The position numbers were made by a program, and so were the translations under genes. 64,000 nt of DNA from Bradyrhizobium ottawaense (GTDB lineage: Bacteria > Pseudomonadota > Alphaproteobacteria > Rhizobiales > Xanthobacteraceae). Where the stretch lies: NCBI RefSeq assembly GCF_900099825.1, contig NZ_LT629693.1, positions 1,364,001-1,428,000 on the forward strand, written 5' to 3'. Below are positions 33,616 to 42,978 of the stretch, one piece after another. Numbering within the stretch: the first letter of the stretch is position 1; every line of letters begins with the position of its first letter. Under the pieces are notes generated by a model. That model had not been told where the DNA came from. It ran no database searches and worked only from the letters and a program-made list of their open reading frames with translations.

Positions 33616-34638
33616 TCATGCGGGCGCGAAGCTGATCGCGCCGGTGCCATCGACCTCGCGGGTCAGCCGGCCGGTCGAGGCCAGCATATTCAGATGCGCC
33701 AACGACTCGCCAAAAGCCTGGCGCGGATTGGCGTACAGCACGCGCGAGAACACCTCTTGCGCGACCGCAAACGCCGTCGTCTTGCCCGTGACGACGGATG
33801 CGACGTCGTCGAGCCTGTTCATATGATGTTCCCGCATCTGGGTGAGCCGGGTATGCAGCCCGCGAAACGGCAAGCCGTGCGAGGGCAGCACCAGCGTATC
33901 CGGCGGCAGCGCTTCGAACCGCGTCAGCGACTCCAGATACTCCTGCATCGGATTGGCATCCGGCTGCGCCGATGGCACGATCACCGACGGTATCATGTGC
34001 GACAGGATCTGATCGCCTGCGATCAGGATCTTGTCCTTCTCGCAATAAAACGACGCATGTTCCACCGAGTGCCCGCCCGTCGTGATCACCCGCCACTCGC
34101 GCTGACCCATCGCGATCACATCGCCGTCCCGGATGCGGATGAATTCGCGCGGCGGCCGCAGGCCGGGATATTTCGACTTGCGCAGCGAGCCGATGATGCC
34201 GGTGGCCTCCTCATCCGAGGCGCCATTGCGCGTCATGAAAGACTTGAGCTGTTCGTCCTGTCCGTCCTCGCGCTCGTGCCACAGCTTCCAGCCGCTGAGC
34301 CATTCCGCCAGCGGCATGCGCACCGTGCATTTCGATTCCTTTACCAGATAGCTCGCGAAGCCGAAGTGATCGAGATGGGCATGGGTGAAGGTGAGGTTCT
34401 GCAGCGGACGGCTGCGCAGCAGGCCGCGCCACAGCTTGTCCCAGATCTCGAAAACGTCGTCGGCGTCAAAGCCGCAGTCGACCAGGGTCCATCCCGGCCC
34501 GTTGTCGAGCAGCCAGCAATTGACGTGGTTGGGCAGCGTCGGCATCGGCAGCCGCACCCAGAACAGTCCGGGCAGCAGGTCCGTCAGTTCGCCATAGGCC
34601 GGCGGGCGCGGGACAGTGAATTGCAGATCGTCGGACAT
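33616..34638 (-). CDS. MBL-fold metallo-hydrolase
   Basis: This 340-residue metallo-beta-lactamase-fold protein has the two-metal site in FTHAHLDHFG (HxHxDH), further ligand histidines in GGHSVEHAS and the aspartate of IAGDQILSH, then LPSHGLPF. A C-terminal helical region of about 90 residues follows, as in the family resembling lactonases and thiolesterases. The substrate is unknown. It sits 11 nt before the MFS gene, suggesting an enzyme-exporter pair. Confidence 0.85.
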   Translation of the reverse strand: MSDDLQFTVPRPPAYGELTDLLPGLFWVRLPMPTLPNHVNCWLLDNGPGWTLVDCGFDADDVFEIWDKLWRGLLRSRPLQNLTFTHAHLDHFGFASYLVKESKCTVRMPLAEWLSGWKLWHEREDGQDEQLKSFMTRNGASDEEATGIIGSLRKSKYPGLRPPREFIRIRDGDVIAMGQREWRVITTGGHSVEHASFYCEKDKILIAGDQILSHMIPSVIVPSAQPDANPMQEYLESLTRFEALPPDTLVLPSHGLPFRGLHTRLTQMREHHMNRLDDVASVVTGKTTAFAVAQEVFSRVLYANPRQAFGESLAHLNMLASTGRLTREVDGTGAISFAPA

Positions 34639-34811
34639 GTGTTACCCCGGCCTCACCCATTATCGCTTGTTTCCAGCCTGCGCCCGAATGAATGGTGCAA
34701 TGCGGGACGTCCCTGGAGAGCGGGACAGCGCGATTATTTCTTTAGCTTACGCGATTTCATCCGCGCATCAACGTCGACAGGGATTTGACGGATCGGCGCG
34801 ATGTTCGTGCC

Positions 34812-34931
34812 GTGATCAACCGGTTTGGCGTAACAATGGTAATGGCGATGGGCATCGCGCCGATGCTGACCGCTGCCGCAGCCGTCATATGGCTTCGCTA
34901 CCGGTGGCCGATCCAGAGCCCTACGCCGTAG
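34812..34931 (+). CDS. Possible small membrane protein (39 aa), weak
   Basis: A GTG-started frame encodes a 39-residue peptide with one plausible membrane helix (GVTMVMAMGIAPMLTAAAAV) and a C-terminal WLRYRWPIQSP. An in-frame stop lies just upstream. No convincing ribosome-binding site is seen. It could be chance in a GC-rich gap (34639-35040) that otherwise holds only a repeat. Confidence 0.2.
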   Translation: MINRFGVTMVMAMGIAPMLTAAAAVIWLRYRWPIQSPTP

Positions 34932-34943
34932 GCGCAAGCGGAA

Positions 34944-35038
34944 AGGTGGGCAAAGGCGCCTCTCGCGCCGTGCCCACCATCTGTCCGCGTCGATCACGAA
35001 TGGTGGGCACGCTGCGCTTTGCCCACCCTACGATGCCA
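34944..35038. repeat. GGTGGGCA/TGCCCACC palindromic repeat
   Basis: The sequence alternates AGGTGGGCAAAG, GTGCCCACCAT, ATGGTGGGCAC and CTTTGCCCACCCT, forming nested hairpins. It lies downstream of amiE and may stop transcription. No gene is seen in it. Confidence 0.6.
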
Positions 35039-35040
35039 CG

Positions 35041-36081
35041 TCAGTAATTCGTCCCGGTCTTCTCGTTCGGGATGCCGTCGATCGGGCACTCCTCGGTGCC
35101 GGCGGTCGGGCGGGTCATGGCCTCGACCATTTCGCGGGTGCCCTCGGGATCGTTGATCCACTTCTTGTAGAAATCGTAGGGACAGGCCGCGACGCCGCGC
35201 GGGCTCTCGCCGGAATTGATCATGCCGGTGTAGCCGCGATGCACCAGCTTGTAGAGATGGTTCTGCGACTGGCCGGTGCGGCGCGCATCGCGGATCAGGG
35301 TTTTGGAGAGCTGCGCATACTGGATGCCGTATTCCTCCTCGCCGGTCTCGCCCAAGGTTCGACCGTCGAAGCCGATGATCGCGGAGTGACCGAAGTAGGA
35401 ATAGACGCCGTCGAAGCCGGCGGCATTGGCGACCGCGACATAGACGTTGTTGGCCCAGGCCATCGCCTTGGAAATCAGGATCTGCTGTTCCTTGGCCGGA
35501 TACATGTAGCCCTGGCAGCGCACGATCAGTTCGGCGCCCTTCATGGCGCAGTCGCGCCAGATTTCCGGAAAGTTGCCGTCGTCGCAGATGATCAGGCTGA
35601 CCTTCATCCCCTTCGGGCCGTCGGAAACATAGGTGCAGTTGCCGGGATACCAGCCTTCAATCGGTACCCACGGCATGATCTTGCGGTACTTCTGGACGAT
35701 CTCGCCCTTGTCGTTCATCAGGATCAGGGTGTTGTACGGCGCCTTGTTCGGATGCTCCTCGTGGCGTTCCCCGGTCAGCGAGAACACGCCCCAGACTTTT
35801 GCCTTGCGGCAGGCTTCCGCGAAAATTGCGGTCTCCTCGCCCGGTACGGCGCAGGCGGTCTCGTACATCTCCTTGGAGTCGTACATGATCCCTTGGGTGG
35901 AATATTCCGGGAAGATCACCAGATCCATGCCCGGCAGACCCAGCTTCATCCCCACCAGCATGTCGGCGATCTTGCGGGCGTTGTCGAGCACCTCGGCCTT
36001 GGTGTGTAAGCGCGGCATCTTGTAATTGACGACGGCGACGCCGACGGTATCGTTGCTCGAGGAAATGTCACCGTGAAGCAT
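35041..36081 (-). CDS. amiE: Aliphatic amidase
   Basis: This 346-residue nitrilase-superfamily enzyme is nearly colinear with Pseudomonas AmiE from [20 protein letters not shown] onward. The catalytic triad is E59 (FPEYS), K in YRKIMPW and C in [12 protein letters not shown]. It hydrolyses short aliphatic amides (acetamide, propionamide) to acid and ammonia. It is the last gene of a same-strand series urtABCDE-fmdA-fmdB-amiE, so imported amides would be hydrolysed here. The related formamidase AmiF is the alternative, but the N terminus is AmiE-like. Confidence 0.93.
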   Translation of the reverse strand: MLHGDISSSNDTVGVAVVNYKMPRLHTKAEVLDNARKIADMLVGMKLGLPGMDLVIFPEYSTQGIMYDSKEMYETACAVPGEETAIFAEACRKAKVWGVFSLTGERHEEHPNKAPYNTLILMNDKGEIVQKYRKIMPWVPIEGWYPGNCTYVSDGPKGMKVSLIICDDGNFPEIWRDCAMKGAELIVRCQGYMYPAKEQQILISKAMAWANNVYVAVANAAGFDGVYSYFGHSAIIGFDGRTLGETGEEEYGIQYAQLSKTLIRDARRTGQSQNHLYKLVHRGYTGMINSGESPRGVAACPYDFYKKWINDPEGTREMVEAMTRPTAGTEECPIDGIPNEKTGTNY

Positions 36082-36149
36082 GGGGATATGCCTTCTGTTT
36101 TGATTTGAGTCTTGCCGTCGGTCGGACGGGAATCATTCGGGGTCGCGCG

Positions 36150-36491
36150 TCAGTGGCTGATCATCCAGGGCCGCGCGGTCGGAAAACTCTTGGCGCCGCT
36201 GCGGGTCTGCTTCACCAGCCGCGACGGTTTCTTGCTCGAGCAGCAGCCGCAACCCGGACCGTGCGAAGCCTTGTATTCGGCAAGCGTCTTCGGCGCGTGG
36301 GAGCTGCGCTCGTTGGTGGCGGCGGCCTTGCGCTTGTCGGAGGGCATGCAGAAGAACGCCGGCGCGGTCAGGATCACGCGCGGCGATTCGGTTTCGCAAC
36401 GCGGGCAATCCTGCGGGTCGTCGCATTCCGCCATCGGCCGCATATCCGTAAACGGGCCGCAATCGTTGCAAAGATATTCATAGACAGGCAT
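36150..36491 (-). CDS. fmdB: FmdB-family zinc-ribbon protein
   Basis: This 113-residue protein has a zinc ribbon: C8/C11 in LCNDC and C29/C32 in CPRC, and a basic C terminus with a cysteine cluster (GPGCGCCSS). FmdB is a putative regulatory protein of the Methylophilus formamidase operon, found beside fmdA. Here it lies between fmdA and amiE in the same orientation. A role in transcription or metal supply is a family-level guess. Confidence 0.88.
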   Translation of the reverse strand: MPVYEYLCNDCGPFTDMRPMAECDDPQDCPRCETESPRVILTAPAFFCMPSDKRKAAATNERSSHAPKTLAEYKASHGPGCGCCSSKKPSRLVKQTRSGAKSFPTARPWMISH

Positions 36492-36518
36492 TTGGTTTCC
36501 TTGCGCAAGACTCTCATG

Positions 36519-36572
36519 CTTGACGCGTTTTCTTCACGCGAACCGGTATCCACTTCGCTCGAAAACGCTATG
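36519..36572. repeat. Short palindromic repeat (GACGCGTTTTC family)
   Basis: GACGCGTTTTCTTCACGCGA and, after a short gap, TCGCTCGAAAACGCTATG form imperfect inverted arms. A longer copy lies at 62901-62978. It falls between fmdA and fmdB inside a likely operon. Confidence 0.7.
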
Positions 36573-36638
36573 TTGATAAGAGCGACGGCGGATGCGGGGC
36601 GGCAATTACGCACCGTCCCGCATCCCGTCGCGCAGGGA

Positions 36639-37868
36639 TTACTTGTCCGGCGAGAGCGGCATCTGGATCGAACCGTCGATGTGTTTGATCGGTCCCGCCG
36701 ACGACGGCATGATGTCGAAGTCGAAGATTTCCGTCGGCAGCCACAAAGTCGCGCAGGCGTTGGGCACGTCGACCACCCCGGAGATGTGGCCCTGGCAGGG
36801 CGCGGTACCGAGGATCGAATAGGCCTGAGCGCCGGAATAGCCGAACTTCTTCAGGTATTCGATCGCGTTCAGACAGGCCTGGCGATAGGCGATGTGAACG
36901 TCGAGGTAATGCTGCTTGCCGGCCTCGTCGACCGAGATGCCTTCGAAGATCAGATAGTCCTTGTAGTTCGGCGTGATCGGCGACGGCTTGAACACGGGAT
37001 TCTTGATGCCGTATTTGGCGACGCCGTCCTTGATGATATCGACCTTGATGTGCAGCCAGCCGGCCATTTCGATCGCGCCGCAGAAGGTGATCTCGCCGTC
37101 ACCCTGGCTGAAGTGCAGATCGCCCATCGAGAGACCGCCGCCGGGAACATAGACCGGGAAGTAGATCTTCGAGCCGCGGGAGAGATCCTTGATGTCGCAG
37201 TTGCCGCCATGCTCGCGCGGCGGCACGGTGCGGGCACCCTCGGCGCCGATCTTGGCCTTGACGTCGCCCTTGGCCTGACCGGCATGCGCGGTCGCGGCGA
37301 ATGGCGGATTGGCCAATCCGGGTATGCGGGTGGGATCGGTCGCGATCAGTGCATTCTCGCGCTCGTTCCACTTCGCCAGCAGTTTCGGATCGGGCAGACA
37401 GCCGATCAGGCCGGGATGGATCAGGCCGGCAAAGTTGACGCCGGGAATGTGGCGCGACGACGTGTAGAGGCCCTTGATGTCCCAGATCGACTTCTGCGCC
37501 AGCGGGAAATGGTCGGTCAGGAAGCCGCCGCCGTTCTGTTTGGAGAAGAAGCCGTTAAAACCCCAGAGGCTTTCCTTCAGCGGACCGACGTCGAGCAGAT
37601 CGACCACCAGGAGGTCGCCGGGCTCGGCGCCCTTGACGCCGATCGGGCCGGACAGGAAGTGCACGATCGACAGGTCGATGTCGCGCACGTCATCGGCGGA
37701 ATCGTTGTTCTTGATGAAACCACCGGTCCAGTCATAGGTCTCGATGATGAAGTCGTCGCCCGGGCTGACCCAGGACACCATCGGAATGTCGGGATGCCAC
37801 CGATTGTGGATCTTGTCGTTATCGTAGGCCGACTTCGTGAGATCGACCTTGATCAGCGTATCAGGCAT
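36639..37868 (-). CDS. fmdA: Formamidase (FmdA/AmdA family)
   Basis: This 409-residue acetamidase/formamidase-family enzyme begins MPDTLIKVDLTKSAYDNDKI. Family landmarks include HNRWHPDIPMV, FAGLIHPGLIG, GGNCDIKDLSRGSKIYFPV and LGTAPCQGHISGVVDVPNAC. It hydrolyses formamide to formate and ammonia; metal binding is likely. ATG 37868 has GGGGAG six bases upstream. It follows urtE on the same strand, separated by a palindromic repeat, and precedes fmdB, the layout of amide-use operons. Confidence 0.93.
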   Translation of the reverse strand: MPDTLIKVDLTKSAYDNDKIHNRWHPDIPMVSWVSPGDDFIIETYDWTGGFIKNNDSADDVRDIDLSIVHFLSGPIGVKGAEPGDLLVVDLLDVGPLKESLWGFNGFFSKQNGGGFLTDHFPLAQKSIWDIKGLYTSSRHIPGVNFAGLIHPGLIGCLPDPKLLAKWNERENALIATDPTRIPGLANPPFAATAHAGQAKGDVKAKIGAEGARTVPPREHGGNCDIKDLSRGSKIYFPVYVPGGGLSMGDLHFSQGDGEITFCGAIEMAGWLHIKVDIIKDGVAKYGIKNPVFKPSPITPNYKDYLIFEGISVDEAGKQHYLDVHIAYRQACLNAIEYLKKFGYSGAQAYSILGTAPCQGHISGVVDVPNACATLWLPTEIFDFDIMPSSAGPIKHIDGSIQMPLSPDK

Positions 37869-37912
37869 CAACAGCTCCCCTTTTTACAAGCCTAGTTGCA
37901 GTTCACTTTTGC

Positions 37913-37957
37913 GCATGATCTTTTCGGAAAACCGCTTCACACTTTTCCGGATCATGC
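37913..37957. repeat. GCATGATC...GATCATGC palindromic repeat
   Basis: Arms GCATGATC and GATCATGC, with inner TTTCGGAAAACC and CTTTTCCG, form a hairpin of about 45 nt between urtE and fmdA. I recall the same element in many Bradyrhizobium intergenic gaps. It may reduce read-through or set the transport:enzyme ratio. Confidence 0.7.
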
Positions 37958-37972
37958 TCGGACGGACAAGAA

Positions 37973-38662
37973 TCAGACGGACAGGAATTTCGAAATCTGG
38001 GCGGCATCGACGCTGTCGCGCGGATCGTCGCGGACGATCTCGCCGTTCTCGATGACGAGCACGCGGTCCGCGATGTCGAGCGCGAAGCTCAGCACCTGTT
38101 CCGACACCACGATGGAAAGACCGCGCTCGTCGCGAATCCGCTTCAGCGTGCGCGCCATGTCCTTGATGATCGACGGCTGGATGCCTTCGGTCGGCTCGTC
38201 CAGCAGCAAGACTTTCGGCTTGGTGGCGAGCGCGCGCGCGATCGCCAATTGCTGCTGTTGTCCGCCGGAGAGGTTGCCGCCGCGCCGGTCCTTCATCTCC
38301 AGCAGCACCGGAAACAGCTCGTAGATGTCTTCGGGAACTTCGGAGCCGCCGGACACCACAAGGCCGGTCTCGATGTTTTCCTTCACCGTCATGGTCGAGA
38401 AGATCATGCGGCCCTGCGGCACGTAAGCGAGGCCCTTGGCGACGCGCTCGTAGCTCGGCAGCGCGCTGAGCTCGGCGCCTTCCATGCTCACCGAGCCGCT
38501 CTTGGTCGGCACGATCCCCATCAGCGACTTCATCAGCGTGGTCTTGCCCATGCCGTTGCGGCCCATGATCGCAATGATCTCGTTTGATGCCACCGACACG
38601 TTGAGGCCGTGCAGCACTTCGCTCTGGCCGTAAGCGACGTGAAGATCCGAAATAGCCAGCAT
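37973..38662 (-). CDS. urtE: Urea/amide ABC transporter ATP-binding protein UrtE
   Basis: This 229-residue ATPase of the LivF type has Walker A GRNGMGKTT, signature LSGGQQQQLAIARAL, Walker B VLLLDEPTEG and the H-loop position in VVSEQV (Q in place of H, as in LivF-like proteins). It powers import with UrtD. ATG 38662 gives the family start MLAISDLHVAYG. The gap to urtD is 19 nt. Confidence 0.93.
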   Translation of the reverse strand: MLAISDLHVAYGQSEVLHGLNVSVASNEIIAIMGRNGMGKTTLMKSLMGIVPTKSGSVSMEGAELSALPSYERVAKGLAYVPQGRMIFSTMTVKENIETGLVVSGGSEVPEDIYELFPVLLEMKDRRGGNLSGGQQQQLAIARALATKPKVLLLDEPTEGIQPSIIKDMARTLKRIRDERGLSIVVSEQVLSFALDIADRVLVIENGEIVRDDPRDSVDAAQISKFLSV

Positions 38663-38681
38663 GAACGTGCTCCTGATTGGA

Positions 38682-39437
38682 TTAATGGCCGAGATAGACT
38701 TCGATGACTTTGGGGTCGTTCTTGACCTTTTCCATCGTGCCTTCCGACAGGATCTGGCCCTGGTGCAGGACCGTGACCTTGTGGGCGATGTCCTCGACAA
38801 ATTTCATGTCGTGCTCGATCACCAGCACCGACCGGTTCTTGATGATGCGGTTGAGCAGCTCGGCGGTCTTGGAACGCTCGCTGACGCTCATGCCGGCGAC
38901 GGGTTCGTCCAGCATCAGCAGTTCCGGGTCCTGGATCAGCAGCATGCCGATCTCGAGCCACTGCTTCTGGCCGTGGCTGAGCAGCGCCGCGCTCATGTTG
39001 AGGCGGTCCTTCAGAAAGATCATCTCGGCGACTTCATGCACCCGGTCGCGCACGACTGCGTCGCGGGTGAAGGTCAGCGCGCCGAACACGGTGCGGCCGC
39101 GCGGAAACGAGATTTCCAGATTCTCGAACACCGTGAGATCGTCGTAGATCGACGGCGTCTGGAATTTTCGCCCCACCCCGGCCTTGACGATCTGGTTCTC
39201 CTTCAGCTTCGTCAGGTCCTTGTCACGAAAGTGAATCGAGCCCGAGGTCGCCTTGGTCTTGCCGCAGATCAGGTCGAGCACCGTGGTCTTGCCGGCGCCG
39301 TTCGGGCCGATGATGACGCGGATCTCGTTCTCCTCGACATAAAAGGAGAGATCGTTAACCGCCTTGAAGCCGTCGAAGGAAACGGTGAGCCCCTCCACTG
39401 CGAGCAGAAAATCCTTGGGCTGATGACCGATGAGCAT
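38682..39437 (-). CDS. urtD: Urea/amide ABC transporter ATP-binding protein UrtD
   Basis: This 251-residue LivG-type ATPase has Walker A GPNGAGKTT, signature region LSHGQKQWLEIGMLL (the UrtD-specific form of LSGGQ), Walker B LLMLDEPVAG and switch histidine in VIEHDMKF. The SHGQKQWLE variant separates UrtD from ordinary LivG. It follows urtC by 11 nt. Confidence 0.93.
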   Translation of the reverse strand: MLIGHQPKDFLLAVEGLTVSFDGFKAVNDLSFYVEENEIRVIIGPNGAGKTTVLDLICGKTKATSGSIHFRDKDLTKLKENQIVKAGVGRKFQTPSIYDDLTVFENLEISFPRGRTVFGALTFTRDAVVRDRVHEVAEMIFLKDRLNMSAALLSHGQKQWLEIGMLLIQDPELLMLDEPVAGMSVSERSKTAELLNRIIKNRSVLVIEHDMKFVEDIAHKVTVLHQGQILSEGTMEKVKNDPKVIEVYLGH

Positions 39438-39448
39438 GACCTATCTCC

Positions 39449-40582
39449 TCATTCCGCCGGTGCGCCGTCAGCGACCAGGTCGTCGTCCGGTTTGGCGCTG
39501 CGTGATGCGAACAGCTGGTCGATCCGCGGCTGGACGTGATCCTGCCAGATGCCGGCTAAGCCGTTCGGGAAGGCAAGCACCACGGCGATGAACAAGCCGC
39601 CGAGGCCGAACAGCCAGAGTTCGGGGAAGGATTCCGAAAGGCTGGTCTTGGCGAAGTTGACCAGCATGGTGCCGTAGACGGCGCCGAGGATCGAGAACCG
39701 GCCGCCGACCGCGGTGTAGATCACCATCTCGATCGACGGTACGATGCCGACAAAGGATGGAGACATGAACCCGACCTGCAGCGCGAACATGGCGCCGCCG
39801 ATCGCAGCGAAGATCGCGGCGACGCAAAAGGCGAAGATCTTGAAGTTGGCGACGCTGTAGCCGGAGAAGCGGACCCGGTCCTCCTGTTCGCGCATCGCGA
39901 CCAGGATGCGGCCGAGCTTCGAGCGCCGGATGAAGTAGGCGATGAAGATGCAAGCGAACAGACAGCCGACCTCGAAGAAGTAGAGCACGACCTTGGCGTG
40001 GTCAGGACGGATGTCCCATCCCTTCAGGGTGCGCAGGTCGGTCATGCCATTGATGCCGCCGGTGTAACCTTGCTGGCCGACGATCAGGATGGTCAGGATC
40101 GCCGCTACCGCTTGCGTAATGATGGCGAAGTAGGTGCCGCCGACGCGGCGCTTGAACATCGCCGCACCGATGATCAGGGCGAATATGCCGGGCACCAGGA
40201 TCACGGCGAGAACGGTGAAGGTGAGGCTGTGGAACGGCTGCCAGAAGTACGGCAGCGAGGTGATCTGGTTCCAGTCCATGAAATCGGGAATGCCGGGGGT
40301 CGACTGGATCTTGGTGTTCTCGACGCTCGATGCTTCCAGCTTGAGAAACATCGCCATGCAGTAGCCGCCGAGGCCGAAGAACACGCCCTGCCCCAGCGAG
40401 AGAATGCCGCCATAGCCCCAGCAGACCACCAGTCCGAGCGCCACGAAGGCATAGGTGAGATATTTGGCAACCAGGTTGAGCCGGAACACGTCGAGGCAGA
40501 GCGGCAGGATCACCACCAGGAAGACGGCGAGCACCAGGATGCCGATCAGCTCCGAACGATTGAAGTAGCGGTTGTCGTTCAT
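39449..40582 (-). CDS. urtC: Urea/amide ABC transporter permease UrtC
   Basis: This 377-residue permease of the LivM type has about nine membrane helices. UrtC-specific stretches are WGYGGILSLGQGVFFGLGGY and GGINGMTDL, and the LivHM coupling segment appears as NFKIFAFCVAAIFAAIGGAM. It forms the channel with UrtB. The gap to urtB is 19 nt. Confidence 0.93.
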   Translation of the reverse strand: MNDNRYFNRSELIGILVLAVFLVVILPLCLDVFRLNLVAKYLTYAFVALGLVVCWGYGGILSLGQGVFFGLGGYCMAMFLKLEASSVENTKIQSTPGIPDFMDWNQITSLPYFWQPFHSLTFTVLAVILVPGIFALIIGAAMFKRRVGGTYFAIITQAVAAILTILIVGQQGYTGGINGMTDLRTLKGWDIRPDHAKVVLYFFEVGCLFACIFIAYFIRRSKLGRILVAMREQEDRVRFSGYSVANFKIFAFCVAAIFAAIGGAMFALQVGFMSPSFVGIVPSIEMVIYTAVGGRFSILGAVYGTMLVNFAKTSLSESFPELWLFGLGGLFIAVVLAFPNGLAGIWQDHVQPRIDQLFASRSAKPDDDLVADGAPAE

Positions 40583-40601
40583 GGCTTCAGCCCTCTTGTT
40601 G

Positions 40602-41528
40602 TTATTTGCGAACCTTGAGAGCGAACAGCCCCTGCGGCCGCAGCATCAGGATTCCGACCACCGCGAGCAGCGTCAGCACCTTCGCCATCGATCCCGACAT
40701 GAAGAATTCGAGCGTCGATTGCGTCTGCGAGATCGAGAAGGCGGAAGCGATGGTGCCGAGCAGGCTGGCGGCGCCGCCGAACACCACCACCAGGAAGGTA
40801 TCGACGATGTAGAGCTGGCCTGACGTCGGCCCGGTCGAGCCGATCATGGTGAAGGCGCTGCCGGCGACGCCAGCGATGCCGCAGCCGAGTGCGAAGGTGT
40901 AGCGGTCGACCTTCGCGGTATTGATGCCGACCGCGCCCGCCATGATGCGGTTCTGCACCACGGCGCGGACCTGGCGGCCCCAGCGCGACTTGTACATGAT
41001 ATAGGCGACCGCGATCGTGATCAGCAGCGTCAGTCCCATCACGAAGACGCCGTTGATCGGCACTTCGATGCTTTCGGTGACGTGCAGCGAGCCCAGCATC
41101 CACTGCGGCAGTTCGACGCCGACTTCACGGGCGCCGAAGATCGAGCGATAGGCCTGCTGCAGCATCAGGCTGAGGCCCCAGGTGGCGAGCAGCGTATCGA
41201 GCGGCCGCTTGTAGAGATGGCGTATCAGCACCCACTCCACCAGCATCCCCAGTGAACCGGAGGCTATGAAGGCCAATATCATTGCGAGAAAGAAGTAGCC
41301 GCTGAACAGGCTCGGCAGAAAGGTCTGGAAGAAGTTCGACGTCATCCAGGTGACGTAGGCGCCGAGGATCATGAACTCGCCATGCGCCATGTTGATGACG
41401 CCCATCTGGCCGAAGATGATCGCAAGACCGAGCGCCATCAGCACGTAAACGGAAAACAGGATCAGGCCCGCAAACCCCTGCATGACGAAGATGGAGCCGA
41501 GATCGCCAATCGAATAATCGCCGAACAT
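40602..41528 (-). CDS. urtB: Urea/amide ABC transporter permease UrtB
   Basis: This 308-residue LivH-type permease has MALGLAIIFGQMGVINMAHG, the typical UrtB/LivH segment, then the coupling loop with GINTAKVDRYTFALGCGIAG. ATG 41528 follows GGAGAACATC; the frame opens at 41561. A 135-nt gap, without visible gene or clear terminator, separates it from urtA. That is common where the binding protein is made in excess. Confidence 0.92.
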   Translation of the reverse strand: MFGDYSIGDLGSIFVMQGFAGLILFSVYVLMALGLAIIFGQMGVINMAHGEFMILGAYVTWMTSNFFQTFLPSLFSGYFFLAMILAFIASGSLGMLVEWVLIRHLYKRPLDTLLATWGLSLMLQQAYRSIFGAREVGVELPQWMLGSLHVTESIEVPINGVFVMGLTLLITIAVAYIMYKSRWGRQVRAVVQNRIMAGAVGINTAKVDRYTFALGCGIAGVAGSAFTMIGSTGPTSGQLYIVDTFLVVVFGGAASLLGTIASAFSISQTQSTLEFFMSGSMAKVLTLLAVVGILMLRPQGLFALKVRK

Positions 41529-41663
41529 GATGTTCTCCGTCGGGGGATAAGGTCCCCGCATCGCGAGAAAAACTCGCGACGCGGGGTCGTAAGCGTGGAT
41601 TGACGATCCACGCCAGGGAGCGGTTGAGCAGGGAGAGCTGCGAAAACGCCGCGCGCTTGATGC

Positions 41664-42923
41664 TTACTGGTATCCCTTGGGGAACGGATCGGGCTCGACC
41701 AGATCGGCGGTCTCGTAGATCAGTTCGAACTGGCCATCGAGCTTGGCGCGGCCGACGCGGGTCTTCGACCACAGATGATGGTTTTCATGGATGCGCACGT
41801 AGCCTTCGGGCGCGCCCTTGAATTCGACGCCGGGTGACGCCGCCGCGATCTTGTCGATGTCGAAGCTGCCGGCCTTCTCGACCGTCAATTTCCACAGCCA
41901 CGGGCCGAGATAGGCAGCCTGGGTGACGTCTCCGATCACGGTCTTTTCGCCCCACATCTTCTTGAAGGCGGGCACGAAGGTCTTGTTGTTCGGGTTGTCG
42001 AGCGACTGGAAGTACTTCATGCAGGCATAGGCGCCCGCGATGTTCTCGCCGCCGATGCCGTCGATTTCGTCTTCGGTCACCGAGATCGTGAGCAGCGCCT
42101 GCTTCGACAGGTCGATGCCGGCCGCCTTGAGCTGCTTGTAGAAGGCGACGTTCGAACCGCCGACGACGTCGGTGAAGATCACGTCGGGCTTGGTCAGCTT
42201 GATCTTGTTGATCACCGAGTTGAACTGGGTGTTGCCGAGCGGGTAGTATTCCTCGCCGACGACCTTGCCCTTCAGCACGTTCTCGACGTGCTTGCGCGCG
42301 ATCTTGTTCGAGGTGCGCGGCCAGATGTAGTCGGAGCCGACGAAGAAGAACGATTTTGCGCCCTTCTCCTTGGCGATCCAGTTCAGGCCCGCGAGAATCT
42401 GCTGGGTGGCTTCCTGACCGGTGTAGATGACGTTCTTGGACTGCTCGAGACCTTCGTAGAAGGTCGGGTAGTAGAGCATGCCGTTGTACTGCTCCATGAC
42501 CGGCAGCACCGCCTTGCGGGAGGCCGAGGTCCAGCAGCCCATGATCGCCGCGACCTTGTCGTTGACGAGCAGCTTCTTGGCCTTTTCGGCGAACGTCGGC
42601 CAGTCGCTGGCGCCGTCTTCCTGGATGAACTTGATCTTCCGCCCGAGCACGCCGCCCAAGGCGTTGATCTGGTCGATCGCGAGCTTTTCGGCCTCGATCG
42701 AGCCGGTTTCCGAGATCGCCATCGTGCCGGTGGCCGAATGCAGGATGCCGACGGTGACTTCAGTATCGGTAACCGCTAACCCTGTCGTGTTGACCGCGGA
42801 GGTTGCCGGCGCCTGGGCGAAAGATGACCGCGGCAGCACGGTCAGGGCGGGGATCGCCGCCATTCCCATCAGCAGCTTTCGGCGAAATGCCGACTGCAGC
42901 CCCTGTTTATTCTCGTCTGACAT
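41664..42923 (-). CDS. urtA: Urea / short-chain amide ABC transporter substrate-binding protein (UrtA/FmdD type)
   Basis: This 419-residue periplasmic protein has an N-terminal twin-arginine-like signal (FRRKLLMGMAAIPALTV, cleaved near SFAQA). UrtA landmarks are VGILHSATGTMAISETG, IMGCWTSASRKAVLPV and LYYPTFYEG. The same subfamily includes FmdD, which binds amides in Methylophilus. With fmdA, fmdB and amiE downstream and no urease in view, short amides may be the main ligand; this is an inference. Confidence 0.9.
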   Translation of the reverse strand: MSDENKQGLQSAFRRKLLMGMAAIPALTVLPRSSFAQAPATSAVNTTGLAVTDTEVTVGILHSATGTMAISETGSIEAEKLAIDQINALGGVLGRKIKFIQEDGASDWPTFAEKAKKLLVNDKVAAIMGCWTSASRKAVLPVMEQYNGMLYYPTFYEGLEQSKNVIYTGQEATQQILAGLNWIAKEKGAKSFFFVGSDYIWPRTSNKIARKHVENVLKGKVVGEEYYPLGNTQFNSVINKIKLTKPDVIFTDVVGGSNVAFYKQLKAAGIDLSKQALLTISVTEDEIDGIGGENIAGAYACMKYFQSLDNPNNKTFVPAFKKMWGEKTVIGDVTQAAYLGPWLWKLTVEKAGSFDIDKIAAASPGVEFKGAPEGYVRIHENHHLWSKTRVGRAKLDGQFELIYETADLVEPDPFPKGYQ

Positions 42924-42978
42924 ATCAACCCCTGTTTGTTCGAGGACGCGTTATTGGCGGGGTAAGGATTGCCGAATT

